Part shown: positions 26,798 through 35,369 of the stretch, in pieces
How positions within the stretch are numbered: position 1 is the first letter of the stretch
Layout: each line of letters opens with the position of its first letter
Origin: Comamonas endophytica
GTDB taxonomy: Bacteria; Pseudomonadota; Gammaproteobacteria; Burkholderiales; Burkholderiaceae_C
DNA: 64,000 nt
Direction: 5' to 3'
Assembly: GCF_023634805.2 (NCBI RefSeq)
Contig: NZ_CP106882.1
Span: 583,508-647,507 of the forward strand
Translations under genes and position numbers: made by a program
The notes under the pieces: generated by a model
What the model was told of the DNA's origin: nothing
Database searches by the model: none
The model's input: the letters and a program-made list of their open reading frames with translations, nothing else

Positions 26798-28054
26798 ATG
26801 TCCTCTGCAACCGCTGAAAAACCAGTCCCTGCCTCCATGACCAAGCCGGCGCCCCCCACCCCGGAGGCAAGCGCCGGCAGTGCCGCAGCGTTTCGGGTGA
26901 CGCCTGCACTCCGGGGCATCCATGCACTGCACGACTTCCAGCCCCTGGCGCGCAGGAAGCTGCCCCGCCAGCTCTACAGCTACATCAGCAACGGCGCGGA
27001 CGACGAGGTGAGCCTGCGCGCCAACCGGTCGGCATTCGACGCCTACGGTTTCGTGCCGCGCATGCTCGAGGGCGTCGCCGAGCGGGCACAGAAAACCGAG
27101 ATCTTCGGCCGGATGTACGAATCGCCTTTCGGCATCTCGCCGGTCGGCCTGGCCGCGATGTGGTGCTATCGCGGCGACCTGGTTCTGGCGCGGGCGGCGC
27201 AGGCCATGGGGATTCCTGCCGTGATGAGCGGCGCGTCGCTGGTGCCGATGGAGGTGGTGGCACAAGGGGCGCCCGACACCTGGTTCCAGGCTTACATCCC
27301 CGGCGATGCGGCGCGCGTCGAAGCCCTGATCGGGCGGATTGCCAAGGCGGGCTTCAAGACCCTGGTGGTCACCGTGGACCTGCCGGTGCAGGTCAATCCG
27401 GAGCGCTACCTGAAAAACGGGTTCACGACGCCCCTGCGCCCGAGCCTGCGGCTGGCGTGGGACGGCATCAGCCACCCGCGCTGGCTGCTGGGAACCTTTG
27501 GCAAGACGCTGGCCCGGCATGGCATGCCCCACTTCGAGAATTGGCGCGCCGAGCGCGGCGCGCCCATTCTCTCGGCGCGGGTGGAACGCGATTTCCAGGC
27601 ACGCGACCATCTCGACTGGCTGCACCTGGGCATGGTGCGCGAGCTCTGGAAGGGGCCGCTGGTCGTGAAGGGCATCATGCGCTGGCAGGATGCCGTCAAG
27701 GCGCAAAACCTCGGCATCGATGGCATCGTGGTGTCCAACCACGGCGGCCGCCAGGTCGATGGCGCCATCTCGCCCCTGCGCGTGTTGCCCGAGATCGTGG
27801 CTGCGGCCCCCAAACTGACGGTGATGATGGACAGCGGCATCCGCCGCGGCAGCGATGTGCTCAAGGCCCTGTCGCTGGGCGCGCGATGCGTGTTCAACGG
27901 CCGATCCTTCAACTATGCAGCCACCGTCGCCGGCCATGACGGCGTCTGCCATGCCATTTCCATCCTGCGCGCCGAGATCCACCGCAACATGGCATTGCTG
28001 GGCATCAATCGGCTCGACGAACTGGATCCATCGTTTGTCAGAGGGCCGGCTTGA
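26798..28054 (+). CDS. FMN-dependent alpha-hydroxy-acid dehydrogenase/oxidase (LldD/MdlB family), 418 aa
   Basis: TIM-barrel flavoprotein that oxidises an L-2-hydroxy acid to a 2-oxo acid. Family motifs are LYSYISNGADDEVSLRANR near 50-68, the flavin-contacting VVKGIMRWQDAV, the catalytic-His loop VVSNHGGRQVDG and the phosphate-binding DSGIRRGSDVLKAL. The N-terminal 35 residues (Pro/Ala-rich) are extra, and a downstream Met is an alternative start. It is divergent from the ThDP enzyme, so the pair could convert a 2-hydroxy acid to a 2-oxo acid and then decarboxylate or condense it. The substrate may be lactate, mandelate-like or another acid. Confidence 0.9.
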   Translation: MSSATAEKPVPASMTKPAPPTPEASAGSAAAFRVTPALRGIHALHDFQPLARRKLPRQLYSYISNGADDEVSLRANRSAFDAYGFVPRMLEGVAERAQKTEIFGRMYESPFGISPVGLAAMWCYRGDLVLARAAQAMGIPAVMSGASLVPMEVVAQGAPDTWFQAYIPGDAARVEALIGRIAKAGFKTLVVTVDLPVQVNPERYLKNGFTTPLRPSLRLAWDGISHPRWLLGTFGKTLARHGMPHFENWRAERGAPILSARVERDFQARDHLDWLHLGMVRELWKGPLVVKGIMRWQDAVKAQNLGIDGIVVSNHGGRQVDGAISPLRVLPEIVAAAPKLTVMMDSGIRRGSDVLKALSLGARCVFNGRSFNYAATVAGHDGVCHAISILRAEIHRNMALLGINRLDELDPSFVRGPA

Positions 28055-28096
28055 ACGGCAACCGGCGCATCCTGAAGCTTCTCGACGGCCCGGTGG

Positions 28097-28660
28097 CTAG
28101 CCCAGACGCAGCATGAAGACCCCGGCCACGACCCGCGCGGTGCCTGCCGCGCGTGTCCAGCCGAAGCGGTCGCCCAGAATTCAGTGCAGATGACCGCGGC
28201 AAAGACCACGCAGGTCTCGCGCAAGGCGGCCAATCCCACCAGCATCGCACCCACCGACAGCATCACCACTCCAAACCAGGCCTGCGGTGGCAGGTGCCCG
28301 CCCAGCACCGCGCTGGCCTGCGCCACCAGCCAGGGCGCCGATCCCCGCATGATCGGATAGGTCGGGCCAGGTCGCCGTGGTGGTAGGCCCGGCAAGCGCC
28401 GCTTGGCAGGCGATGCGGACCGGGGACGAGGCCGCAATGGAGGGCCAGGCCGCGGTCGGCGGCAAGCCGAGCCAGGGCACGGCCGGCACCTGGACCGTGG
28501 GAGTGGCCGTCAGCGGCAATGCCATGGGACTGCAGCTGCACGAATGGCAGGCGCTGAACGACGCCGACCAGCAGCTGCGCCGCAAAGCCGCGGCCGCCAC
28601 GGTGGGCAGCGGGTGCCCCTGTGTGATCGATTCGGTGGCCGACCTGCTGCCGGTCGTCGA
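28097..28660 (-). pseudogene. Degraded EamA/DMT-family transporter with internal deletion
   Basis: Pieces of one DMT transporter survive in different leftward frames: a fragment VPWLGLPPTAAWP, then AYHHGDLAR, then a long in-frame piece beginning YPIMRGSAPWLVAQASAVL. That piece jumps from VGAMLVGL directly to AALRETCVVFAAVI, skipping about 100 residues of the normal protein. The C terminus GDRFGWTRAAGTARVVAGV..LRLG with a stop at 28097 lies in yet another frame. The piece at about 28570-28660 (HTGAPAAHRG, GFAAQLL) may be EamA or a GNAT remnant. Unlike the single-indel genes nearby, this is true decay. Confidence 0.7.
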
Positions 28661-28730
28661 TGATCACCAAGGAAAAGCTGGTCGCGGGTTCGACGCCCTG
28701 CCCGCCTCGAAGCCAGCGAAGATTGCCAAC

Positions 28731-29575
28731 TCAGGCGTTCACGACGCGCTGCCTTTGTTCCCCCAATCCGTCGATGCCCAGGCGCATGGTTTGCCCGGCA
28801 CGCAGGTAGACCGGCTCGGGCTTGATGCCCATGCCCACGCCCGGCGGCGTGCCGGTGGAGATGACATCCCCGGGGTGCAGCGTCATGAAGCGGCTGAGGT
28901 AGGCAATGATCTGCGGCACCCTGAAGATCATCGTCGCGGTGTTGCCGTCCTGGTAGCGGCGGCCGTCGACTTCCAGCCAGAGCCGCAGCCGGTGCGGATC
29001 CGGGATTTCATCCTGGTGACCAGCCAGGGACCGGTGGGGCCGAAGGTGTCGCAGCCCTTGCCCTTGTCCCAGGTGCCGCCGCGCTCGAGCTGGTAGGCGC
29101 GCTCGGAGATGTCGTTGACGACGCAATAGCCCGCGACATGGTCCATGGCCTGGTCCTCCTCGATATAGGAAGCGGTCCGGCCGATGACCACCCCGAGCTC
29201 GACCTCCCAGTCGGTCTTTTCCGAACCGCGCGGGATCCGGACGTCATCGTTCGGCCCCACGACCGCCGAGGTCCACTTGTTGAACACCACCGGCTCCTGG
29301 GGAATGGGCATGTTCGACTCGGCGGCGTGATCGGCGTAGTTCAGGCCGATGCAGACGAACTTGCCGATGCGGCCCACGCAGGCGCCCAGGCGCGGCTGGC
29401 CCTCGACGCGCGGCAGCGTGGACAGGTCCAGCGCCTGCAGCCGCAGCCAGGCGGCGCTGGCCAGGAAGCTGCCATCGATATCCGGGGTCAGGCCGCAGAG
29501 GTCCCGGATGTGGCCGTCCTGGTCCAGGACTCCGGGTTTTTCCTGGCCCGGCAGGCCGTAGCGCAGCAACTTCAT
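28731..29575 (-). pseudogene. Fumarylacetoacetate hydrolase family protein, one frameshift
   Basis: FAH-fold metal-dependent enzyme (acylpyruvase or hydratase-type). The N part reads MKLLRYGLPGQEKPGVLDQD, with KFVCIGLNYADHAAESN, then the metal-binding EVELGVVIG and YCVVNDISERAYQ. The C part, in another frame, has TMIFRVPQIIAYLSRFMTL and ISTGTPPGVGMG. The switch is near 29012; adding one G restores ..WLVTRDEIPDP.. and a 281-aa protein, the family's usual size. Its place beside the 2-oxoacid enzymes suggests a related catabolic step. Confidence 0.85.
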
Positions 29576-30227
29576 TTCTCGTCTCCATGGGATCATTGGG
29601 ATGGAGTGCAGTGTAAAAGCTGCCAACACGGCTTTTATGCCAATGATGCATTCTCTTGCGTACCGATGTCGCATCCCGGACCTCAGCTGCCTTGCCCGGC
29701 GCCCGGAGTTTATCCAGCGCTTCCATGGGCAGGATACTCTTGCATATTGGAAATCTCATCCACTGAGGGATTTCTTCCTGTTCATCGGTATATTTCGAAA
29801 AGGCTTTTTCGAGATTCTTCGAGGCGTGCCGATTTCAAGCAGCTTAGCGGCGCTGCTGCTTGCGTGGCAAACGGCTCGCATGGGTTCCATGGAATTCTTT
29901 CGCATCGATGGAATGAAAAACAATACAAGGACGCATGCGGCAAACGGCGCACCGTATCTTCCGGCATATCACATTGGAATCAGGCCTTTGGAATAATTCT
30001 ATCCAGCCAAGATAGTTTTCATTTATCAAATTCCAGTTTTAATTTCTTCACGGAAGTTTTCGTGGCAAACATCGCCATCAAGGGTTGCATGCCGGATTGC
30101 ATCGCAGTGCGTCCGGTCGTGGACATGAAATCAAACGCAGGATGGATAAATGATCTCGATACTTTGAGCTTGGGGCCTACAGTACCTGTAAGCCGAATAT
30201 TAAATCGTTGAAAACTCTCCTTTTTCA
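29576..30227. other. AT-richer intergenic stretch upstream of hns, no credible gene
   Basis: About 650 nt visibly richer in A and T than the rest of the window, with many A/T runs (for example near 29755-29830 and 30000-30060). Open frames on both strands (such as 29601-29996 on the plus strand) have no recognisable protein, good ribosome site or typical codon use. It may hold curved DNA bound by H-NS for autoregulation, or be a remnant of transferred DNA. Confidence 0.6.
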
Positions 30228-30256
30228 TTGCTTCGCAGCGTGGCAAAAGCTATATT
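30228..30256 (+). promoter_or_regulatory. Sigma-70-type promoter of hns
   Basis: TTGCTT (30228-30233), a 17-nt spacer, and TATATT (30251-30256), 28 nt before the hns ATG, in an AT-rich context. Confidence 0.6.
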
Positions 30257-30283
30257 GACACGTCATCAAAAAAGGAAAGCAAC

Positions 30284-30577
30284 ATGCCAAGCTACAAGGA
30301 ACTGCTCGAGCAACGCAATCAATTGGAAAACCAGATCAAGGAGGCCCGGGATAAGGAGCTGGCCGACGCCATCGACCAGGTGCGTTCCCTGGTTTCGGAG
30401 TTCGAATTGACCGAACAGGATGTTTTTCCGCCTGCGCGCAGCAAGCGGCCCGGCACTGCAGGCAGCAAGGTCGCGCCCAAATACAAGAATCCGCAGACGG
30501 GCGAGACCTGGACAGGCCGTGGCAAGGCGCCCAAGTGGATTGCCAAGGAAACCGATCGCGAGAAGTTCGCCATTTGA
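30284..30577 (+). CDS. H-NS family nucleoid-associated protein, 97 aa
   Basis: Short H-NS homologue of the betaproteobacterial type. An N-terminal coiled coil runs from about residue 2 to 45 (YKELLEQRNQLENQIKEARD). A flexible basic linker follows, then the C-terminal DNA-binding motif KYKNPQTGETWTGRGKAPKW (65-84), matching the H-NS core in which GRG/GKAP contacts the minor groove. Ribosome site AAGGAAAG precedes ATG 30284. It has its own promoter and terminator, so it is monocistronic. It probably silences AT-rich foreign DNA and may act on the AT-rich gap upstream of itself. Confidence 0.93.
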   Translation: MPSYKELLEQRNQLENQIKEARDKELADAIDQVRSLVSEFELTEQDVFPPARSKRPGTAGSKVAPKYKNPQTGETWTGRGKAPKWIAKETDREKFAI

Positions 30578-30590
30578 TGGCTCCCGTTGA

Positions 30591-30629
30591 AACGGCCCGC
30601 ATGCAATATGCGGGCCGTTTTTTATTTTC
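30591..30629 (+). terminator. Rho-independent terminator of hns
   Basis: Perfect 12-bp stem AACGGCCCGCAT / ATGCGGGCCGTT with loop GCAAT, followed by TTTTTTATTTT, 14 nt after the hns stop. Confidence 0.93.
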
Positions 30630-30712
30630 ACTCCGGTCATCGATCCAGGCGCCTTCGCAACGGCCTTATCAGGCAACCCCGCAACGCCGCATATTCCTGA
30701 CGCAGTCGATGC

Positions 30713-31546
30713 CTACATTTCCGCTGCAAACGCCGACTTGCTCATGGCGTCGCAGATGGCGCGTATCTGCGGGCGCATCAGCCTGGCGACTTCGTCGCGC
30801 CGGTGCGATTCGAGGCGCCCTGAAATCGCCGCCACGCTGAGCGCCGCGATCGGGTTGTCCGGCGGAAAGGCGATGCCGATGGCGGCGGTGCCTGGCGTCA
30901 CCACGCTGTCCAGAAAGGCATAGCCTTTTTCGCGCCCCACCTTGATGGCCTCGCGCAGGTAGGCGGCCGTGATGAATCCGTATTTCTCGTATTTGGGCGC
31001 ATTGGTGTCGATGATGGATTCGGCTTCTTCGGGCGGTAATGCGCACAGGATCGCCAGCCCGCCGGCCCCCACCCCCAGGGGGCGGCGGATGCCGACATCG
31101 AGCGCCAGGGACTTGATCGGGTAATCGCCCAGCGCGCGGTGCGTGCACACGGCCTCCAGGCCGCTGCGCTCGCTCAGGTAGATGGTGTCCTGCGTGACCT
31201 CGGCGAGCTTTTGCAGCGCCGCGTCGCACAGCTCAGACAACCGGTAGCGCGGCCGTGCCAGCAACCCCAGCTCATGCAGGAGGGGCCCCAGGTAGAACTT
31301 GCGGGTGCGTGGATCGCGCGCCACCAGGCCTTCGATTTCGAGCCGGTGGAGCATGCGAAAGCAGGTGGACTGGGGCAGGCCGCTGGTGGCCGTGATCTCG
31401 CCGATGCGCATGCCTGCGCGCCCGCGCGACGCCACGATACGGAGCATCAGAACCACACGCTCGATGCTTTGCGTGCCGGATCGCGCATTCTCACCATGTG
31501 GTGGTTTATTCGGATCGGGAAAATCGTTCTCGAGAGTTTTGCTCAT
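30713..31546 (-). CDS. IclR-family transcriptional regulator, 277 aa
   Basis: Winged HTH at about 25-90 (SIERVVLMLRIVASRGRAGM, then LPQSTCFRMLHRLEIEGLVA) and the C-terminal IclR ligand domain (105-265), with GVGAGGLAILCALPPEEAE and IGIAFPPDNPIAALSVA. It is divergent from the LeuC-like gene of the hydratase/ABC/lyase operon, with 136 nt between them containing two copies of CCACATYGTGG. It is the obvious regulator of that operon; the effector is probably the imported acid or an intermediate. Confidence 0.93.
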   Translation of the reverse strand: MSKTLENDFPDPNKPPHGENARSGTQSIERVVLMLRIVASRGRAGMRIGEITATSGLPQSTCFRMLHRLEIEGLVARDPRTRKFYLGPLLHELGLLARPRYRLSELCDAALQKLAEVTQDTIYLSERSGLEAVCTHRALGDYPIKSLALDVGIRRPLGVGAGGLAILCALPPEEAESIIDTNAPKYEKYGFITAAYLREAIKVGREKGYAFLDSVVTPGTAAIGIAFPPDNPIAALSVAAISGRLESHRRDEVARLMRPQIRAICDAMSKSAFAAEM

Positions 31547-31566
31547 GTGGTCTTTTTAATTCCAAT

Positions 31567-31577
31567 CCACATCGTGG
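31567..31577. promoter_or_regulatory. Operator-like CCACATCGTGG, copy 1
   Basis: CCAC-ATC-GTGG inverted repeat, 21 nt from the IclR start, differing by one base from the site at 31653. A 10-bp palindrome GGGTTAACCC (31586-31595) lies between the two. Confidence 0.5.
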
Positions 31578-31652
31578 GCAATCTAGGGTTAACCCACTCG
31601 ATACGGACGCTGCTTTGATTTTTTAATCTGTCATCAACCCATCGAATAACCA

Positions 31653-31663
31653 CCACATTGTGG
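31653..31663. promoter_or_regulatory. Operator-like CCACATTGTGG, copy 2
   Basis: Perfect inverted repeat CCACA-T-TGTGG, 20 nt before the LeuC-like start. Paired with copy 1 it fits an IclR-type regulator controlling both directions. Confidence 0.5.
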
Positions 31664-31682
31664 ATAAAAGGGACAACGCCTC

Positions 31683-32981
31683 ATGCCATACACGATGACC
31701 GAAAAAATCCTCGCCCGGGTCGCGGGACTGCCTGCGGTGCGAGCGGGCGATGAAATCCTGGCGCGGCCGGATTTCGTGATTGCCTATGACTTCCCCGGGT
31801 ACACCGACGTGTTCTTCAAGGAGGCGAAGGAGGATTTCGGCGTGGCGCATGTGCCCAGCCCGGAGCGCTTCGTGCTGTTCATCGACCACATGGTTCCGGC
31901 GGCCGCGCCCAAGGAGGAGGAGCTGCACAAGATCACGCGCGCCTGGGGCAAGGAGCAGGGCGTGCCGGTGCACGAGCGCGAGGGCATCGGCCACCAGGTG
32001 TCGGCGGAGCTCGGCTATGCCACGCCCGGGGCCTTCGCGGTGCACTTCGACGGGCATGTGAGCCAGCTCGGCGCCTTCGGCACGCTGGCCATCGGCGCGC
32101 GCAAGAGCGTGCTGGAGACCTTCGTGTCCGAGCGCATGGCGCTGGTGGTGCCGGGCACCGTGAAGATCGAGGTCACGGGCACGGTGCAGCCGGGCGTGAT
32201 GGCGCGCGACATCTTCCACCACCTGGTGCGGGTGCTGGGCCCGGCGTCGTGCCGCTTCAAGGTGGTGGAGCTGTGCGGCCCGGTCATCGACGCGATGAGC
32301 ATCGAGGGGCGCCAGACGATCTGCGGCCAGGCGATGTTCCTGGGTGCCACCACGATGCTGATCGCCCCCGACGCCAAGACCCTGGCCCATGCCCAGGGCC
32401 GGGCCAAGATCGCGCTCGATCCCGTGTACCCGGATGCGCACGCGCATTACGACCAGGTGCACCGCATCGATATCAGCGACCTGGCGCCGATCGTGGTGGC
32501 GCCGCCCAGCCCCGCCAACACGCGCGACCTGAGCGAATACGCGGGCCTGGAAGTGCAGATGGGCTACCTCGGCAGCTGCGCCAGCGGCCGGCTGGAGGAC
32601 CTGCGCGTGGCCGCCGAGGTGCTCAAGGGGCGCAGGATCAAGCCGGGCTTCCAGCTGCATGTGGTGCCGACCTCGCAGGCCATCATGTCGCAGGCCGCGA
32701 GCGAAGGGCTGATCTCCACCCTGGTGGACGCCGGCGCGTTCATCAGCTCGTCGAGCTGCGACTACTGCTACGGCCGCATCGCCACGATGACGGACGGCCA
32801 GCGCGCGGTCTCGACCGGCACGCTGAACACCCCCGGGCGCATGGGCAGCGCCGATTCCGAGATCTTCATCTGCAACGCCGCCGTGGTCGCGGCCTCGGCG
32901 CTCGAAGGCTGCATTGCCGACCCCCGGCCTTATCTCGCATCCGTCACCTCCGTCGCCACCGCACAGGAAATCCCCGCATGA
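31683..32981 (+). CDS. Aconitase-family hydro-lyase large subunit (LeuC/dimethylmaleate hydratase-like), 432 aa
   Basis: Catalytic [4Fe-4S] subunit of a two-subunit hydratase in the LeuC/homoaconitase group. The three iron-sulfur ligands are visible: Cys in MGYLGSCASGRLEDL, and two in SSSCDYCYGR. TLNTPGRMGS corresponds to the usual NRNFPGRMG. The length fits LeuC-type proteins. It starts the operon 137 nt from the divergent IclR gene and overlaps the small subunit by 4 nt. Because the operon ends with an isocitrate-lyase-fold enzyme and carries its own importer, a catabolic hydratase of an unsaturated dicarboxylate is more likely than leucine synthesis. Confidence 0.9.
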   Translation: MPYTMTEKILARVAGLPAVRAGDEILARPDFVIAYDFPGYTDVFFKEAKEDFGVAHVPSPERFVLFIDHMVPAAAPKEEELHKITRAWGKEQGVPVHEREGIGHQVSAELGYATPGAFAVHFDGHVSQLGAFGTLAIGARKSVLETFVSERMALVVPGTVKIEVTGTVQPGVMARDIFHHLVRVLGPASCRFKVVELCGPVIDAMSIEGRQTICGQAMFLGATTMLIAPDAKTLAHAQGRAKIALDPVYPDAHAHYDQVHRIDISDLAPIVVAPPSPANTRDLSEYAGLEVQMGYLGSCASGRLEDLRVAAEVLKGRRIKPGFQLHVVPTSQAIMSQAASEGLISTLVDAGAFISSSSCDYCYGRIATMTDGQRAVSTGTLNTPGRMGSADSEIFICNAAVVAASALEGCIADPRPYLASVTSVATAQEIPA

Positions 32982-33508
32982 CACTGCCCACCCTGCACGG
33001 CCGCGCGGCCTGGGTCTTCACCGAAGACGACTTCGACATCGATCTGATCGTCGGCATCAAGAACATCAAGATCACCGATATCAACGAGCTGGCCGCCGTC
33101 ACCATGACCAGCTACGACCCGGATTTCGCCAGGAGCGTCGCCCGCGGCGACCTGCTGGTCGGAGGCGCGAACTTCGGCTACGGCCATCCGCACTACCCGG
33201 CCATGCGCGCCATGCGCCACCTGGGGGTGGCGGGCGTCATTGCCGAGTCCTTCTCGCCAGGGTTCTTCCGCGGCGAGATCAGCATGGGTTTTCCGCTGAT
33301 CACCTGCCCCGGCATCCGCGCGGCCACGCAGCGCTGGGACCGGCTGCGGGTGGATTGGGAGCGCGGCGTGGTGGTCAACCAGCAATCGGGCGCGGCCTTG
33401 CCCTTCGAGCCCTGGTCGTCCACCGAGCGCGCGACCATCGAGGCCGGCGGCTTCACCCCCTATCTGAAGGCCCGGCTGGCGCGCGAGCGCGCCGCTGCCG
33501 CCGCATGA
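32978..33508 (+). CDS. Aconitase-family hydro-lyase small subunit (LeuD-like), 176 aa
   Basis: Swivelling-domain partner of the upstream subunit, with ATG overlapping its stop (ATGA). The fold signature GRAAWVFTEDDFDIDLIVG and the VAGVIAESFSPGFFRGEIS region are typical. The substrate loop, normally GxNFGCGSSREH, reads GGANFGYGHPHYPAMRA, so the Ser-Ser-Arg that grips the substrate carboxylate in LeuD is absent. This suggests a different substrate or binding mode. It is certainly part of the hydratase, but the substrate is unproven. Confidence 0.88.
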   Translation: MTLPTLHGRAAWVFTEDDFDIDLIVGIKNIKITDINELAAVTMTSYDPDFARSVARGDLLVGGANFGYGHPHYPAMRAMRHLGVAGVIAESFSPGFFRGEISMGFPLITCPGIRAATQRWDRLRVDWERGVVVNQQSGAALPFEPWSSTERATIEAGGFTPYLKARLARERAAAAA

Positions 33509-33524
33509 CGCGCAGGAGCACAGC

Positions 33525-34388
33525 ATGTTGCAGATGATTGTCAGCGGCGTCGCCCTGGGCGCCATCTACGGGCTGATCGCCCTGGGCATCGTGATGGTGT
33601 TCAAGGCCACCGGCATTCTCAACTTCGCGCATGGCGAGGCCGCCATGCTGTCGGCCTTCGTCGCCTATACGCTGTTCAAGCTCGGCCTGCCGCTGTGGGC
33701 GGTGGTGCCGCTGACGCTCATCTTCGGCGCGGCGCTGGGCATGGCGATCGAGCGCTTCATCATCCGCCGCTTCATCGGCAAGGCGCTGCTGTCCTCGGCC
33801 ATCTGCACGCTGGGGCTGTTCCTGGTGTTCGGCGACCTGGCGATCTGGGTCTGGGGCAAGGACACGCAGGAGCTGCCCGGCATCTTCCCCTCCGCCCCCA
33901 TCGATGTCGGCGGCGTGATCGTCTCGGGGCTGGACCTGGGCATCGTTGCCGTCTGCGCCACGCTCGCGGCGCTGCTGTTCGCGTTCTTTCGCTTCACGCG
34001 CCTGGGCATCGCCATGCAGGCCACCATGGAGAACCCGACGGCCGCACGGCTGATGGGCATTCCCATCAAGCGCATCTACGCGCTGGCCTGGGCACTGTCG
34101 CATGTGATCGCCGCGCTGGCCGGCCTGCTGATCGCGCCGCTGACCTTCGTGCACTTCTCGATGATGCAGCACGCCCTGCACTTCGCCTTTGCCGCCGCGG
34201 TGCTCGGCGGCATCGGCAGCATGCCCGGCGCGCTGCTGGGCGGCGTGATCATCGGCGTGACCTCCAACCTCACGGGCGCCTATGTGTCCTCGGCGTGGAA
34301 GGACGCGGTGCCCTTCATCGTGATGCTGCTGATCCTGATCCTGCGGCCGCACGGCCTGCTGGCGCGCGCCCAGGTCAAGAAAGTCTGA
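33525..34388 (+). CDS. Branched-chain amino acid-type ABC transporter permease (LivH family), 287 aa
   Basis: Inner-membrane permease with about eight hydrophobic segments. Typical LivH sequence: GLIALGIVMVFKATGILNFA at about 18-37, and the cytoplasmic EAA-like loop around MENPTAARLMGIPIKRIYAL that contacts the ATPases. Starts 16 nt after the LeuD-like gene. With the next four genes it forms a complete importer whose substrate is probably the acid processed by the flanking enzymes. Confidence 0.93.
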   Translation: MLQMIVSGVALGAIYGLIALGIVMVFKATGILNFAHGEAAMLSAFVAYTLFKLGLPLWAVVPLTLIFGAALGMAIERFIIRRFIGKALLSSAICTLGLFLVFGDLAIWVWGKDTQELPGIFPSAPIDVGGVIVSGLDLGIVAVCATLAALLFAFFRFTRLGIAMQATMENPTAARLMGIPIKRIYALAWALSHVIAALAGLLIAPLTFVHFSMMQHALHFAFAAAVLGGIGSMPGALLGGVIIGVTSNLTGAYVSSAWKDAVPFIVMLLILILRPHGLLARAQVKKV

Positions 34389-34397
34389 GGAGGCCCC

Positions 34398-35369
34398 ATG
34401 ACCAAAGTCTTCGACCAATTCCCCTGGCTCGGGCCGCTGCTCTTCGTGCTGCTGTTCGTGCTGGCGCCGCTGGTGCCGGGCGGCTATGTGCTCTACATCT
34501 TCACGCTGGTGATCATCTACACGCTGGCGTCCTTCGGCACCAACATCCTGACGGGCTACACCAACCTGATCTCGATGGCCGGCGCGGTGTTCTTCGGCAT
34601 CGGCGCCTATGGCTCGGCCATCCTCACCACCCATTTCGGCGTGCCGCTGGTGCTGTCGATGTTCATTGCCGCGGCCATCGCCACCGTGGTCGGCCTGCTG
34701 CTGGCGTTGCCGGTGCTGCGGCTGGAAGAGGTGTTCCTGGCGATCGCCACGCTGGGCTTCGTGATGATCTCGGTGGAGATCGCCAAGTCCGGCGGCGAGC
34801 TCTCGGGCGGCGAGAACGGCATGGGCGCGCCCGGGCCCACGCTGTTCGGCTGGGCGCTGGACGAACGCGGCTATCACCTGTTTGCCGCCGTCGTGCTGGC
34901 GGGCGCGCTGTGGGTGGCGCGCAATCTGGCGCGCAGCCACTTCGGGCGCGGCTTCCTGGCGATCAAGGGCAGCGACACCGCCGCGCGCGCCCTGGGCCTG
35001 AACACCACGGCACTGAAGCTGGTGGCGTTCGGCGTGTGCGCCTTCTACACCGGCCTGTCGGGCGCGCTCTACGCGCCGCTGGTGCGCTTCATCGACCCCT
35101 CGCTGTTCGGCATCATGGTCTCGATCAGCTTCGTCTCGATGGTCATCGTCGGCGGGCTGGGCTCGATCCTGGGCTCGGTGCTGGGCGCGGTGTTCGTGAT
35201 CGGCGCGCCGCAGCTGCTGACCTACCTGGGCTTCGACCAGTTCCAGCGCGCGCTGTATGGCGTGGCCATGATCCTGGCGCTGATGTTCCTGCCCGACGGG
35301 CTGGCCAGCCTGTTCAAGCGCCGGCGCCTGCCCGCGGCGGATATCGCGGACAGCGGGGTGGCGAAATGA
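34398..35369 (+). CDS. Branched-chain amino acid-type ABC transporter permease (LivM family), 323 aa
   Basis: Second permease, about nine membrane segments. LivM hallmarks are FGTNILTGYTNLISMAGAVF and FLAIKGSDTAARALGLNTT (the ATPase-coupling loop). Ribosome site AGGAGG lies just before ATG 34398. The stop overlaps the start of the ATPase gene by 3 nt. Confidence 0.93.
   Translation: MTKVFDQFPWLGPLLFVLLFVLAPLVPGGYVLYIFTLVIIYTLASFGTNILTGYTNLISMAGAVFFGIGAYGSAILTTHFGVPLVLSMFIAAAIATVVGLLLALPVLRLEEVFLAIATLGFVMISVEIAKSGGELSGGENGMGAPGPTLFGWALDERGYHLFAAVVLAGALWVARNLARSHFGRGFLAIKGSDTAARALGLNTTALKLVAFGVCAFYTGLSGALYAPLVRFIDPSLFGIMVSISFVSMVIVGGLGSILGSVLGAVFVIGAPQLLTYLGFDQFQRALYGVAMILALMFLPDGLASLFKRRRLPAADIADSGVAK

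Noticed and set aside
29601..29996. 131-codon frame in the AT-rich gap
   Set aside because: It starts within the FAH promoter side, has no ribosome site and no recognisable domain, and other frames there look equally random.
31683..33508. Annotation as the leucine-pathway isomerase leuCD
   Set aside because: The operon context (IclR, ABC importer, ICL-fold lyase) and the missing GSSR loop make a biosynthetic role unlikely, so no leuC or leuD symbol is given.
33695..35365. Long frame running into LivG
   Set aside because: It overlaps LivH and LivM in another frame; the LivG protein begins at 35366 with a normal ATGA overlap.
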